Origin: Roridomyces roridus
Lineage: Eukaryota > Basidiomycota > Agaricomycetes > Agaricales > Mycenaceae
Direction: 5' to 3'
DNA length: 64,000 nt
Assembly: GCA_029378245.1 (NCBI GenBank)
Contig: JARKIF010000014.1
Location: forward strand, 1-64,000
In this document: positions 22,745 through 34,902 of the stretch, one piece after another
Position numbering within the stretch: the stretch's first letter is position 1
Layout: each line of letters begins with the position of its first letter
Notes under the pieces: generated by a model
Told to the model about the DNA's origin: nothing
What the model saw: only the letters and a program-made list of their open reading frames with translations
Databases searched by the model: none
Translations under genes and position numbers: made by a program

Positions 22745-24025
22745 GGTGGGCAACCACAAGCCGGTCAAGAGTCATCCATTTGTATCACTGTTTAAATTAC
22801 GATCTCGACTTCCCCATGTAGCGTGGTCAGAAGGTCTATAAGCGCGTCAGGACTTTTTGTGGAGCGACAGATGGAGTTACTTTCATCCACGCTATGTTCT
22901 CTTATGTTCTTCTTTAAGATTCTAACCAGCGGAGGCAGGACCGAGAGAGTTGTGGGGGTGGGGAGGCGATGGAGCTCATTGCAGATCCATTCCTGCCAAA
23001 GAACGGAGAAGAACGGAGACCACTGACTGGTGGCAGATGACTTGATGCATTTTTCTTCGCTAATAATAATACACGAAATTCGTATACAGTCTTTCAGCAG
23101 ACACGGATCATGGAGCGACACTTCCAGGCAGTTCAGGCACCGCACGTAGCATTGTCGTAAGTGGCAAGTGGCAGGACATGAGAGTGGGAAGTGGAGGGCC
23201 GATAGCAAGCCGATAGCAAGCCGATAGATAGAAACCAAGAAAGGGAAACGAAGTTACACACCTGGATCTCCGTTCCCCATGATGATCCGGGGCTGCCGAC
23301 TGTGCGGCCACCCCGCATCCGCTAAAGTTTATCGTACCGATTCAAGCCTACTCCACCTCCAGCTCCGTGAAAATAAGACTTCGAAGATATTGGGTACCTG
23401 ACAGTCGTGTATGATATGGACCAGTCATGGGAGCTGCGCCAGGAGTTCAATATCTGCAACGAGGGTTTCAAGACAGTGGTAGGGGCGGGTACGAGGCTCC
23501 GGCAGTAGGCAAGGTTGGAATAATGCTGTCCCGCCTCTGGGACCTGAGGGCCGGTGCGAACAGACAGGAAAGAAGGTGGCGAGAGGGTATCCGTTCCGTT
23601 TTGGTTGAGATGAGAATTTGATACGAGATTTGATTGAGATCATGATGTCCTGATCGTCCTTCTTGAACTTTGACAATAACCATGTCCATGTGCATGGATG
23701 TCAAGATGAACAGTCCTGGCAGCCCTTCAGCGCGTCCCAAGCCGCCCGGTGTGAAGTTTCGTCAGTGAATCACCTGGCCAAGCTTTCTGAACACAAAATA
23801 ACAATCTGTTCTTTCTCATACTGCCAGTGCTGGAACCCGAGATCGCCTTTCACTCGCCTCAAATTTCCCACCAGACTCCTGCTCGGCGCTCCGATCGAAT
23901 TCTTCCCATTCACTTCTATGCTCCCAAGCCTTTAGACTCACGGCACACTCCTCGTGACGAAGAAGAGAAGCTTCTATTTAGATTCTTGTCGTGCTTTTAT
24001 TGGCGAGAACTCGTTTCTTCTCATC
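22745..24025. promoter_or_regulatory. Shared upstream region of two divergent Dal5-family transporters with a GATA cluster
   Basis: The 1.28 kb interval has no convincing ORF. At 23200-23231 it holds four HGATAR sites: CGATAG at 23200, 23211 and 23222, and AGATAG at 23226. The first three sit in an 11-bp tandem repeat (gccgatagcaa). HGATAR is the site bound by AreA/Nit2/Gln3-type nitrogen regulators, which fits permeases of this family. Confidence 0.6.
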
Positions 24026-26453
24026 ATGGATAGCAAACCTTCCCCCCCTCACTCCGTCGAAGAGAAGGACTTGCAGCAGGACTTGTACAATCCCGACGTC
24101 GATACCTCCGGCATCGATGAGAAGAAACTCCTGCGGAAGGTCGACATGTGGCTCGTGCCATGGTTTGCGCTGCTCTACACGGAAGCACATGTCCCCGTCA
24201 TATCCATTCATTCAGTGCTAACCCTCTCTATTCACTACAGACTCAGCTTCTTGGATCGCACCAGCATCGGAAAGTAAGTGAAATAACCGCTATGCTGCCT
24301 TCGGATCGGTGAATCGACTCAGCGCAAAGGTGTGCCACACGAGCTCGAGAGATTCCCGTTGCGTTGATCTCGCCCTAGCTCTATGGCCTTGAAGACGACC
24401 TGAAGATCACGGACAGACAATATCTCATATCCTTGACCGTCTTCTTTATCGCGCAAGTATTGAAGCTCAAACTTCTTGATCGTTGATCGAACTTGGTCTC
24501 TCAGATATGGCTTATTTGAGGTAATTCCGTTCACTTCGACGGGACCATTCTTGACTGATCCTAAGTAGGTCCCGTCCAACATCTTTCTCAAACGCCTTCG
24601 TCCCTCGGTTTGGTTTGCAAGTACGCACTATCTGTTGGAAATTTGACTCCAGTCTGATTATGCAGTTATCATGACGCTCTGGGGCTTGATTATGGTCTGA
24701 AAAATTGGCACGTTGACGCAGGCCAACTGAATCTTCGTGCAGACGCTCCAAGGCGTAGTGCATAACTTTGGCGAGCTTGTTGGACTGCGATGGTTACTGG
24801 GAATGTTGGAAGCAGGACTGTATCCAGGCATGGCGTACCATCTGAGTTGGTAAGCGTATTTCAATCTTCGCAAGAGCAAATCTTACCGCCGGAAGCTGGT
24901 ACAAACGCTCGGAGCTCGGCATCCGAACGGCCATTTTCACATCTGCCACCACACTCTCGGGCGCCTTTGGCGGGTTGTTGGCGTCGGCGATCTCAAACAT
25001 GAATTCAGTAGGAGGCCGGCCTGCTTGGGCCTGGATTTTCATCCTCGAAGGACTCGCGACAATAGTCGTGGGAATTGCCAGTTTCTGGGTGGTTCAAGAT
25101 TTCCCCGACTCGCCCAACGTGAAATTCCTAACCGAGGCCGAGCGGACCTTCATCATCCGTAGGCTGCAAGGCGACGACCAATTCTCTGCTGCGGGTGAAA
25201 AATTACGGATGGCTAATGTTATGGCGTCGTTGCGCGATTGGAAAACGTGGTTGAATCGCAAGTTTTTGCCTGAACGGTTGGAATGGGATCTCTTACTGCT
25301 ACCTGTAGTGGTTCAACTGATGGGATGTGACATGCCGCTGTATGCCTTCTCGCTCTTCCTGCCCACCATCATCGACCAGCTCGGTGAGTTGACAAGAATT
25401 CATGTTGACATTCGCTCAACCTTTGAAGGTTTCCGTGCCACTGCGGCGAATCTTCTCACCGTTCCGGTCTACGCATTTGCCGCTATTGTAACGTGAACAC
25501 AAAATAAACCCTATCTTGCACCGCTGACATCCATTACAGCTGTTCTGTTTCCTTGTACGCGGACAAATACGGCCGGAGAGGATATTGCAACATGTAGGCG
25601 CATCCTTTCATGTTTTTATCCATACTGACGAGAATAGTGTTATGCTTTCCGTTGGTTAGTCGAGATATCTTTCTATCGTCCTTGATTCGATAAAAATTTC
25701 AGGTGGGGCTGGGTACATAATACTGATCGCCTCGCGCAATGCCGCTCTGTCATATTTCGCGGTCTTTATCGCAACTTGGTACGTCCAACCTCTGGTTCAA
25801 ACAACCATATTGACGCAGCAAAGCGGAATTTTCCCTGTCGTTCGTAAGTACCCCATTCATCCATTTTGGGTTTATTTATCCACTGGCCGCAGCCAACACG
25901 GTGTAAGTCGAAACATACTTCTCCAACTCACTGTTCTTACCCAAACAGCACCTGGGTTGCAAATACGTACGAAGGTTCCTACAAACGGGGCGTCTCTCTC
26001 GCCATGGCCATTAGCATGTAAGAATCGGCCTTTAATTCGGTGCAACATTAATTTGGAATCTAGGGGGAATCTGAATGGTGCAGTCAGCAGCAACGTCTAT
26101 CGTGCGGTGGATCGACCTTGGTATCGACTGGGTGCGTATTAGATCATTTCCCACCGTTTAACAGTATACAAATACCCTCCTAGGCCACGGTAAGCCGTTG
26201 CCACAACTTTGAACCAGCGTGATTAACGGGATTGGTAGGTCTTGTCTTGATGTATATCTGCATCGGAATCATCTCCAACGCTGCGTTCCTCATCTTGTTG
26301 AAACGCGAAAATGCTCGTCGCGATCGCGGCGAGCGAGACGAGGTCATTGGGCCCGACACTTTGGAGGATAATGGAAACGGAAGATTTGCAACTGTCGAGG
26401 ATGCCAAACGCGCAAAGGGAGATAACTGGAGTGGGTATAGGTATATTCTGTGA
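24026..26453 (+). CDS. MFS transporter, Dal5/allantoate permease family, copy 2
   Basis: Paralog of the preceding transporter. Start ATG at 24026 (MDSKPSPPHSVEEKD). DTSGIDEKKLLRKVDMWLVP is followed by LSFLDRTSIGK, LKITDRQYLISLTVFF, VPSNIFLKRLRPSVWF, LQGVVHNFGELVG, MLEAGLYPGMAYHLS, WYKRSELGIRTAIFTSATTL, GGRPAWAWIFILEGLATIVV, FLTEAERTFIIRRLQ, MGCDMPLYAFSLFLPTII, ATAANLLTVPVYAFAAIV and ADKYGRRG. It ends GDNWSGYRYIL, TGA at 26453. About eleven small exons can be assembled with canonical GT..AG introns. The segment 25250-25320 reads as coding (WLNRKFLPERLEW) where the paralog has WVGM, so an intron or small insertion there is unresolved. The gene appears functional. Confidence 0.85.
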
Positions 26454-27126
26454 ATGAGTCATGTTTACGAGCTTGTAACGTCTTTCTGAAATCATGTGGA
26501 TTCCGTTGTATTGCGTCTCAGTCGACATCTATCAAGGGTGTAACAGCTTCGAAAGGAAATCTGTAGCAGCAATAATGATGGTGGTGAGCACTTTGAATTG
26601 TACAGCAGCGGGTGATCAAAAATCAGAGATGGATGGTTGGTGTGGCCAGTTACTTTGGTCGAGAGAAAACGGAAATAGAGCAGACCCCTCCCTGGTTCCG
26701 TCGCAGGGGATAATGTAGTTGCGTCGCAAATTCAGAGAGAGGTATACCAGGTTTGCAATGAGAGAATTTCCAAGTAGAAGTGCTTAGCGCCAATAACAGG
26801 TTCAAGTTGGGTGAGTCGTTGATCATTGATCGGCACCACACATCAAATGATGATCAAATGCAAGTTGTTCCTCGCCGGCCTCCGCAATTCATGGAAACCT
26901 GCGCCGCAGTCTCACTCAAGGCTTGGATACTACGCCGCAGTTTCAGGAACAACAGCACTCTTGCGTGACTCGTCATTGACTCAGATCTCCAGCGACGGCT
27001 GCGCAACAGCCTTGTTCTAAACTTTCCATTGAGTCACCGCAGCCGCAGCCGCCATGGAGGGTATAAAACTTGAATGTCATTCCACGAACAGCAGCAAAAA
27101 CAATCCAGTCTGCCCTTCCTAGGGAA
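26454..27126. other. Intergenic region with core promoter of the next gene
   Basis: No supported gene. TATAAA at 27062-27067 lies 65 bp upstream of the ATG at 27127. Several CCGCAG / CTGCGC repeats near 26900-27055 are the only other notable composition. Confidence 0.5.
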
Positions 27127-27570
27127 ATGTCTTCTTCTGCATCCACCTCTACCATTTCCCTCCTGTCCACTACCACCGTCTCTTCACGCGCACCGCTTAA
27201 TGCCGCGCAGCCGAAAGACTACCAAGCCGCGTTTGCCACCCTCCAGTCGACGTACGGCTTTGCCGGCACCGTGCCGAGCCCCAGCCCAAAATCATCCACA
27301 CCGAGATCCGTTGTGCCAAGCACGACCTCATCGCTCCCTGCCAGAGCCGCCGCGCCCAAAGACTTTGAGTCTGCATTCGCGGATCTTCAATCCACATACG
27401 GTTTTGGCGGCTCAGTCCCCAGTCCTGTACCAGAGCCGAAGGAGCGCAGCTCCGGCGGCTTCTTCTCTAGATTCTCGCGCCCTGCAGTTGCCAAGCCGCA
27501 GGCAGTCGCCCCTTCTCCCTCCAAAATTCGCCACCCCCCGCGACCCACAGCCCAAATCACACTGTTATAA
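27127..27570 (+). CDS. Small protein with two KD-x-LQS-YGF repeats (paralog of 8902-9324)
   Basis: Unrecognised protein of about 147 residues, intronless, rich in Ser, Thr, Pro and Ala. Two nearly identical motifs: PKDYQAAFATLQSTYGFAG at about residues 33-51 and PKDFESAFADLQSTYGFGG at about 78-96, each followed by VPSP. A short FFSRFSRPAV element precedes the basic tail KIRHPPRPTAQITLL. Start ATG at 27127, with a TATA box 65 bp upstream. The alternating pattern predicts a short amphipathic helix ending in an aromatic-Gly turn, repeated twice in a disordered chain. Strong conservation of the motif against diverged spacers suggests a binding peptide. Function is unknown. Confidence 0.7.
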   Translation: MSSSASTSTISLLSTTTVSSRAPLNAAQPKDYQAAFATLQSTYGFAGTVPSPSPKSSTPRSVVPSTTSSLPARAAAPKDFESAFADLQSTYGFGGSVPSPVPEPKERSSGGFFSRFSRPAVAKPQAVAPSPSKIRHPPRPTAQITLL

Positions 27571-27696
27571 GGGTTCCCGCGACTGCGCCTCGCCTATTTT
27601 GGCATTTCACCTGCCACCTCGTCGACTAGTCGGTGCTAGAGAACGCTCCGTGTCGGATTAAAACAAGATACCTTACTCTGTATTACATGTGTATAT

Positions 27697-30600
27697 CTAC
27701 TGCCCTTCAGGCTTTTTCACCTCGCGGTGGTTATATATTTCTTCGTCCATCGTATCCCGCGTCTTGAACCGCCAAATGTGAACAAACTTGGTCTGTCCAT
27801 ACCTCACCAAACGCCCGGTAGCCTGCGTCATGCAGGCGTCGTAGATCTCTTGTGACGGTGCAAGCAGCGGCGAGAGGAAGATCGCGTGGTTGGCGGATGT
27901 CAAGTTGGCCCCGCTGGCACTTTCGTCCATAAGATTTAGAAGGAGGACCCGCTCGGTGCTATCCTTCTGGAAGCTCTCCAGGCTCTTGCTCTTCGCAGAT
28001 GCAGAACCCTTGATCTCGAGGAACTTGATGCCGTTGTCCTTGAGGGCTTCCGCAACCTTTTTCATGAGATCAGGGAACTGGACGAAAACAAGCACCCGTT
28101 CGTCTTTTGGCAATTTTTTCCTTCGGAGGGTCAGTCAGTCCAATAGATAAGGCATTCGAAACCACAACGCACTTGATGAGCGCCATGACGTCCTCGAGCT
28201 TTTTACCATAATGCTTCCCGCGTCCATCGCGCGCCTCATCGTCGATTCCCAAAGTATCGGCCTTGACAATGTTCAGAGCTCGCGCGGCCGACATGCACGC
28301 GCCGGACTCTCGATAGACACACTCTTCCTTGTCCGCACAATTCCGAACACACTCGGAACAGCCCATATGCCCGCAAGAGGAGAGCACGGAAAGTTCGTCG
28401 ATCGGGACACTCTTACGGCCACAACCTTGGCAAGCGACATCAATCGGAACCTCCGTCTCCTTCTGCAGGTCCCGGACGGCGGTGAAAAACCGCAGAGAGC
28501 GAACGCGACCAACGAGTTCCTTGGCAAGTCGTCGGATGTCGTGAGTGGCCTCACGGTGCTCCCAAATAGCATCTTTGACTTTTGTAGTCAGCTCGACAGA
28601 TCGGCCCTTCTTGGCCTTTTTGATCTGGTTGACATCCGCCTCGTCCAGCATGGTGCGGATCATTTCCGAGGCATCCGAGTCGTCCACGCCGCTCTCCTTT
28701 GAAGCGCGGACCCAGATGCTGAAAATGGACTCTTCTGGCACATTGCCAAGCGCATTCTCTCTCTTGACTCCGGCCCTGATGGCTTTGATAAGCTCGTCTT
28801 TGCAATCTTTCAACTGGCTCTCGCGTTCTCGGACGATGACATCGCAGGCTTTCATCGCGTTCTCGTTGGCCGCATCGAGATCGAAATGTGAGCACCGTTT
28901 GAGAAGGGCTTCTTCGGCAGATCTGATATCATGTCAGTCGGATCAGTCGGAGCACATTCGACATCACTCACTTGCTGTCCCCGAGGGACTTGGCCAGCCG
29001 TTTCTCGCGGTCACTTTCCGTCTTTCTCCCTCGCTTGATGGTCATGTCAAGAGCACGTAGATGATGCTCCAGTTCGAGATATATCGCTCGCTCGGCGGCA
29101 GGGAGCTCGATCTCCTTGACCTCAATCTTGAACGGGATTTCGTCGATCTCGGGCACGTTCTAATGGTCCCATTGAGTCTCCGAAAAGATGCATATATTTC
29201 AATAAACTCACCTGCCGCACGAAACGGTCCAGGAAACCTTGCCCAAGCTCATGGCGGTGAGCATGCCACTCCAAACTATGAACTTCCCGGAACGAATGGA
29301 ACTTTTCGGCATCTGTGGTTCCTCAGCAAACAACTTTACAGAGGCAAAAGGTTGAACTTGCCTGTTTGTTCTCGGCGGCGCTTCTTGACCTCCACGGACT
29401 GGCCTTCTCCATCATCGTCCACTCCGAGATGCAATCCCAAGAACGCAGAAATTGTCTTGAGTGCCGCAAAATCATGCACGGGGGGAGTACCGGACAGAAC
29501 CCAGTGGCGTTCAGCCGTCAGGTTAGTAATGAGAGGGTGAACCTTGCCCTCCAGGTAGGTGTACTCGTCAACGACTTTCCGTGAGTAGTGGAACATTTCA
29601 AGAGGCGGCGCCTTCATCTGTGTCCAGTCCTTCTTGACAGCGGAGGATTCAAGCTTCCAAGGATCAGCGTTGACCCTCTTCTGCTTTTTGGCAGGCCGTT
29701 CCTCGTCGTCAGATTCCGCTTTCCGTTTCGCGCTCTTCTTCTTGCCTTTCGGCGCTGGTTCGTCTGAATCGGAATCGGAAGCCTCGGTGGTGTCGCGCGA
29801 GGCACCAGAGGGTTTCGATGACGCAGATGTCTTTTTGGACTTCACACTGGTCTGCTTCGCCGCTGGGGCCTTGCGTTTGGTGCCTCGCGCCGCATTCCCC
29901 TTTGTTTTTTTGGAAGAAGGCTCGCTCTCGTCATCAGAGGCCTGAGCCGACGTAGCTGGCGTATCTTCTTCCGCATCATCGTCCGACGCGGTCTCCTCGG
30001 CGGAAAAGTCTTCGTCGTCGGAGCTTGGCCGCTTTGCTTTAGAACGCTTGGGCGGGGGTGCCTTGGCCTTGGCCTTTGACTTCTTCTGCGGCAGCGCAAG
30101 CTCATCGTCGCTCTGTTCGAACTCACTGGCACTACCGTCTTCGTCATCTGATATGACGACCTTCCGTGTGGCCGCCCGAGCCTTTCGCTTGGGTGGTGCC
30201 TCGGATTCAGAGTCGGAGTCGGGTTTATCGTCGGTAGACGTTGACAATGCGGATAGGGGCATATCTTTCCCGGCTTTGCGACCCTGGGGTAGCGGGACGA
30301 CAACTTCAAGGCGGCGACCGGATGGAGACTGGGATGTCGAGGGCTTGGACGGCGAGGGCTTGGATGGTTGCTTCTTCTTCTTCTCCGCCTCTTTCTTCTC
30401 TGCCGCTTCACGGTAAGCCCGACCCTTCAACCGTTTGCTCGCCTTAGCCTCCTCGGCTGCCTTGGCTGCAGCTTCCGCTTCCGCTGCGACAAGATTGAAT
30501 AAAGATTTAGCGCAATAAAACTATGCTCACCTGCTTGCGCTCTCTTGATCTCTTTCACGACTGCAACCGCCCCATCGTCTTGCAACCGATCTGTTTGCGC

Positions 30601-33600
30601 TTTCAAAGACTCGGATATCTCCTGCAGTCGCGCATTGAAATGTCGGCCCGCCGCGCTCGGAAGAACTCCGTTGGCAGCCAGCCCCTGCAAGTTGTCCGCA
30701 TATGCCTGGCTCTTGGAAAGAGTAGAAGCCACGATGATGATATCGGCCTCTTGAAAGTCTTCGATGGTGTAATGATTCAAGTTCGCGACGGTGGAGAGTG
30801 CTACGACTTTGAACGTCTTGCCCGTAAACTTCTTCGTTTCCGACTCCCATTGTCGGACCAAATGCGGAGGAACAACGATAAGTGTAGCCTTGAGAGCGAT
30901 CTTGCCATCGACGCGACCCATACGATCAAACTCCTGTTTGACCGACTTGTAGTTGCAGTGAATCAAGCCCAAAGTGGTAGCAGTCTTGCCATATCCCACG
31001 GCGTCGGCCAGCACGCCGCCACGAACGCGAACCGGGCGCTGAGCACGGCCCTCTGCTCGCCATCCCAGCGGATGCAGTATCGCCTCAGATATTTCTTCCT
31101 CCATAAAGAAAGGCGCGTCAGGCGCTTCTTGTTGGACCATCCACTGCAGAGAACGAAGCTGCTCTTTGCGCAGGTCCAACTTGAAGTGAGGAGGCTGGGC
31201 GTGCTGCTTGTCAAGTTTGTTGCTCGCGATGACGAATTTGGGGAGGTTCTGGCTAGCGGAAGGGGTGTAATTGGTGTTCAGACGCCAGGATACTGTTGGT
31301 TGCTCTGTGCGGTTGGCGGTAGGAAGACGTGCTAGGGCGCGATGGATCAGAGAAGGTGCGTTGAACCCAACTCGAACTGTTCCGGTGCCGTTGTCATCCA
31401 GTTTCAACTGAGTGACAAACGGACTGGGGCGCTTCTTCAAGCTACGTTCGTATTTGCCTGCCTGCACAGGATCCTCCAGAGCGACTATCTTCTTGCCGGA
31501 TTGAGTCCAGTGCAGCTGAGGCGCAGACGGCGAGCACCGTTCGCAATTGACGATATCGTGAGGCAAGTCGACATTTTGCCAGTCCTCCTTGAAATTCCCA
31601 TCCACGTGCCGGATGCGTTCCAGGAGCCACGCCAAAAGCCGGAATGTGGAACGCTCCTGGACCTTGTCGACTTCTCCCCATCCCCCTTTCGGCCATTCTA
31701 AGCCCACCTGTCCGCGGAGAGGAACACTGCAGACGAGGACTGCCGAAGCACTTCCGCAGGCGTCATTTGAGGCACTGAGTGCCAATGCTTGACCAGGAAT
31801 GGCGAATTGAGCATCTTGACCATGGGACGGCTGACAGGAGTGTAAGTGGGAAAACGGATCAAAGAATGAAAAGTGGCTCTTACCTGCAATTTCACCGACT
31901 CTGCCACCTTCCAAATACGAACGCGACAAACAACTTGCTTAGTACCCTCATCGCTCGACTGTCTCCACTTGGGGTCCAGTTCGGCGATAATCGGCCGTGA
32001 CTCTCCATAGGCGTACCGACGCCTGCTGATCGAGAAAACAAACGCGTCGTGGTCGTCGCTGGTGCGCTGCGGGTGCATGAGCAGGAAAAGTGGAGGGAGA
32101 TCCTGCTCCCCATCTGCTACCTCCTTTTTGTGGAGCGCGCCGTTGGCCGTCCCACACTTGTCGAAAAGAGTGTAAACTCCAGAGATGTCACGATCGAACT
32201 TGTCAGCGACGTCAGCGGGCACTGTGACCTGCAGCTTGGAGTAAACCATCTTGTCTTTGAACGTATCTTCCGCAAGTCCAAGGCGCGCTTCCCAGGAAGG
32301 CACAAGATCTCCGACGCCTTCAATGCCAACTTTGACGGTCTCGGATTGAGGCAGCGCGATCTGCCAAGAGCCCGAGAGCACAGCGCCGTCACAACGAAGC
32401 CGCCCAACTGGCGCTTGCAATATCTGACGAATTTCGGCGTTGGCAGGCTCGCTGGCCAATGCTTTGCCGTACAATCGCCATTCAGGCTGTTGTGGGTGGA
32501 GATGGAGCTCGAGCAACGCATGCGGAGACTCGTAGGCAGCAACCCAGATATCTTGCCGTTTAGGTTCAACGAAACGCAATTCCGCGTCCGATATCCGGGT
32601 CACCGATTCACACCAGGATGACCACAGCTTAGAACCGACGGTGATCTCGGTTTGGCCTTTGAGTTCTTGGAGCAATTGCTCAGAGAGGCCTTCGAAAGAC
32701 AGGCACATCGGCAGAGTAGACTTGAGCTGGTCTGCGAACTCTGAGGGGTGAATTCGGGAACTGACATCGACTGTAGAGGGATTATGTTCCGGGCGGCCGC
32801 CGCATTTTGAACAGGACGAAGCACCACAATCATTACAACGGGAGAGTTTTCTGGTGGTGATATCTCCGCGGCCTTCGCAATCGCAGAGGCGAGAACTACG
32901 GTCGGCCAGGGAGAGGATGTCGGTGAATGAATGGTCATGGGTGACGGAGAGGTCCAACGGCTTCGATAAGAGCTGGTCCTCCCTAACAATGTGGTCCTCG
33001 ATGCGATCCTCGACCGGATCCACGTCCATCTCCTCAGAGTCGACTTCTGCGATCTTGGCACCCGCAGATTTCTCTTCATAACTCTCCGTGTCGTTGCCAT
33101 CAGAGAGCAGGCCCATCCCGCAGACTAATGCTGCCAATATACACGCCCCGACAACAGTGGTGGACATGGCATTTCCAGCGAGATCTGCGAGCTGATCCTC
33201 GGTTTCGCGCGTCAAAAGAAGCTTGTCTACAGGAAGGCCTTGCATCGCCAATGCTTCCAGTCCGACCATGGGGCCGCCGCGGTTGGTGATGTATGGAATC
33301 ATGGAAGGGGTCAAGCAGGGGCAGATTCCAACCCTGGCGCCATGCGTCCTATCCACGTTTTGTGAGAGGTTCCAGACTTGGCTGGGAAGAAGGACGTTAG
33401 GAAGCATAAAGATTCGGAACAGAATAGCCCACGTCTTGTATGAAGGATCGACACCCTTCTTTGCAGCTCGCAAATAGAGGATGTCCATCAAATCCCAGAC
33501 GCGCTCGACCTGCCCAACAGCCCAATCTCCCCAGCTGTAGTCGGGAACGTCACAGGAGCCGCCTGTGATAGTAATGAGTTTCTCAGAAAAGAGGTTAACG

Positions 33601-34825
33601 CAAAGGGACTTGCCGTCATCCCAATTGGTCAGAGGTCTCTTCTTGCCCAGACATTCATCCGACCTCGCTCGTTCATGGCGTCTCTCGCAGCGATTCCAAT
33701 CCGTTCGTCCGGTACGGCGATCGAGAGCATTGTAGCTCTCCTTGACGAGCTTCTGCCTGGCCTGGTGGATACGAGGATCGTCCGAAGGAAGCAAGAATGC
33801 ATCCAAGGAGGAGGACGCTGGCCGCTTCAAGTCTGAACTAACCAGATCGAGCCATTGATCAGGAATATTCGAGTCCTCTGAGTTGACGGCAATGAGATAA
33901 ACACGGGTGCGGGTGTGGGCGATGTAGTAGAATTTGGTGTCGAAACGTTGGTACTTGGCACTGTATCCGATCTTTTCAAACTCTTCTGCGACTCTCGCCC
34001 AAGGCGCAGAGCAGACATTTTCGAGGATGACTATGGGAGGCCGGTGTTTGTCAACCCAAGCCAACATGCCACGGAACGTCTGGCCGGATTCTCCTTTGGC
34101 ATCCAGCCCTTGTTTGACGTTATTCAAATTCGAATAGTCCACGCAGGACGTTCCAGCGACAAGGAGGTCAACGTTCCCGGGCACAGGAGCCAGCGCGCCG
34201 TAGGCCGTGTGTCTGTGAGTCGCGTTAGATGTGAATGAGGATGAGAGGATGAAACACGGACGCCTCGTCGTTCCCCAGTTCGCAGACGTCACGGAAGAGA
34301 AGTGGAGGGTGAAAGTTGCGTTCAATGTAGGCCTGCTTGAAAGGTTCGATTTCGCACGAAAAGACGTGTTCAATCTTGAAATCGAGGCCATGCTGATCCA
34401 GGATAGCTTTCTGGATCAATTCGAGGGCCAGCAGAGGGGACTCTGTTCCCGAACACATGGTGGCGACGCGTAATTTGCGTCCTTGAACGTGCTTTGCGAC
34501 CTTTTTGATCTTGGGAATGCGACCAACGAGGTCGTCAAAGATGGCTGGAATCTCGTGGATGGGAGGCAGCTCCGACATGTCGGGCGACGACACCATCTTG
34601 TCTGAAAAGGACATGAGGGACATGAGCACGAGGAATCGAGCTGAAGGACTCACTGGAGGAAGTGGCTGGAGAGTCGTCCTCATCCTCTTGCTCGTCAGCG
34701 GACGCGTGTGGGGAGTTGTCTTCTGCGCCATCCTTATTCTTGTCGGTGGCTTTGCCTGAGCGCCCGAAGAAGGCCTTGATAGATTTCTGGCCAGCAGGCC
34801 TGGGATTGGACTTTCCCTTGGCCAT
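27697..34825 (-). CDS. DNMT5: DNMT5/RAD8-type cytosine-5 DNA methyltransferase fused to RING and SNF2 helicase
   Basis: Predicted multidomain protein of roughly 2,200 residues. The start is the ATG at 34825. Residues 13-20 (QKSIKAFF) form a canonical PCNA-interacting PIP box, followed by an acidic linker. The C5-MTase domain has motif I (VATMCSGTESPLLALELI), motif IV with the catalytic Cys (GTSCVDYSN), motif VI (ILENV), motif VIII (HTRTRVYLIAV) and motif X (LAGNAMSTTVVG). A Cys-rich segment (CNDCGASSCSKCGG) and a long beta-rich middle follow. The SNF2 part has a Walker A (ADAVGYGKT), motif II (VVDEYTYLEG), motif III region (HWVLSGTPP), an inserted RING finger (CQGCGRKS..CGHMGCSEC) and the C-lobe (VLVFVQFPDL, ATGRLVRYGQ). 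About ten exons. In the family such enzymes perform maintenance-type CpG methylation in an ATP-dependent way. The gene faces the PAP2 gene, 77 bp away. Confidence 0.9.
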
Positions 34826-34902
34826 GGAGGGAGAAAGAAAGGTACACGCGACGCGTTGTTTTGATGGCCGATCTTGTTGACGCGAGTGCCGAGTGTCCCT
34901 CA
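34826..34902. promoter_or_regulatory. 77-bp bidirectional promoter with three ACGCG cores
   Basis: The entire gap between the start codons of the DNMT (-) and PAP2 (+) genes. It contains ACGCG at 34846-34850, ACGCGT at 34851-34856 and ACGCG at 34880-34884. ACGCGT is the MluI cell-cycle box bound by MBF-type (Mbp1/Swi6) factors at G1/S in fungi. Use of these sites here is inferred. Confidence 0.6.

Noticed and set aside
29614..30411. ORFs opposite or overlapping the DNMT insertion (for example 29842-30411 minus in another frame)
   Set aside because: Low-complexity shadows of the Lys/Ser/Asp/Glu-rich exon; the chosen frame connects to SNF2 motif II.
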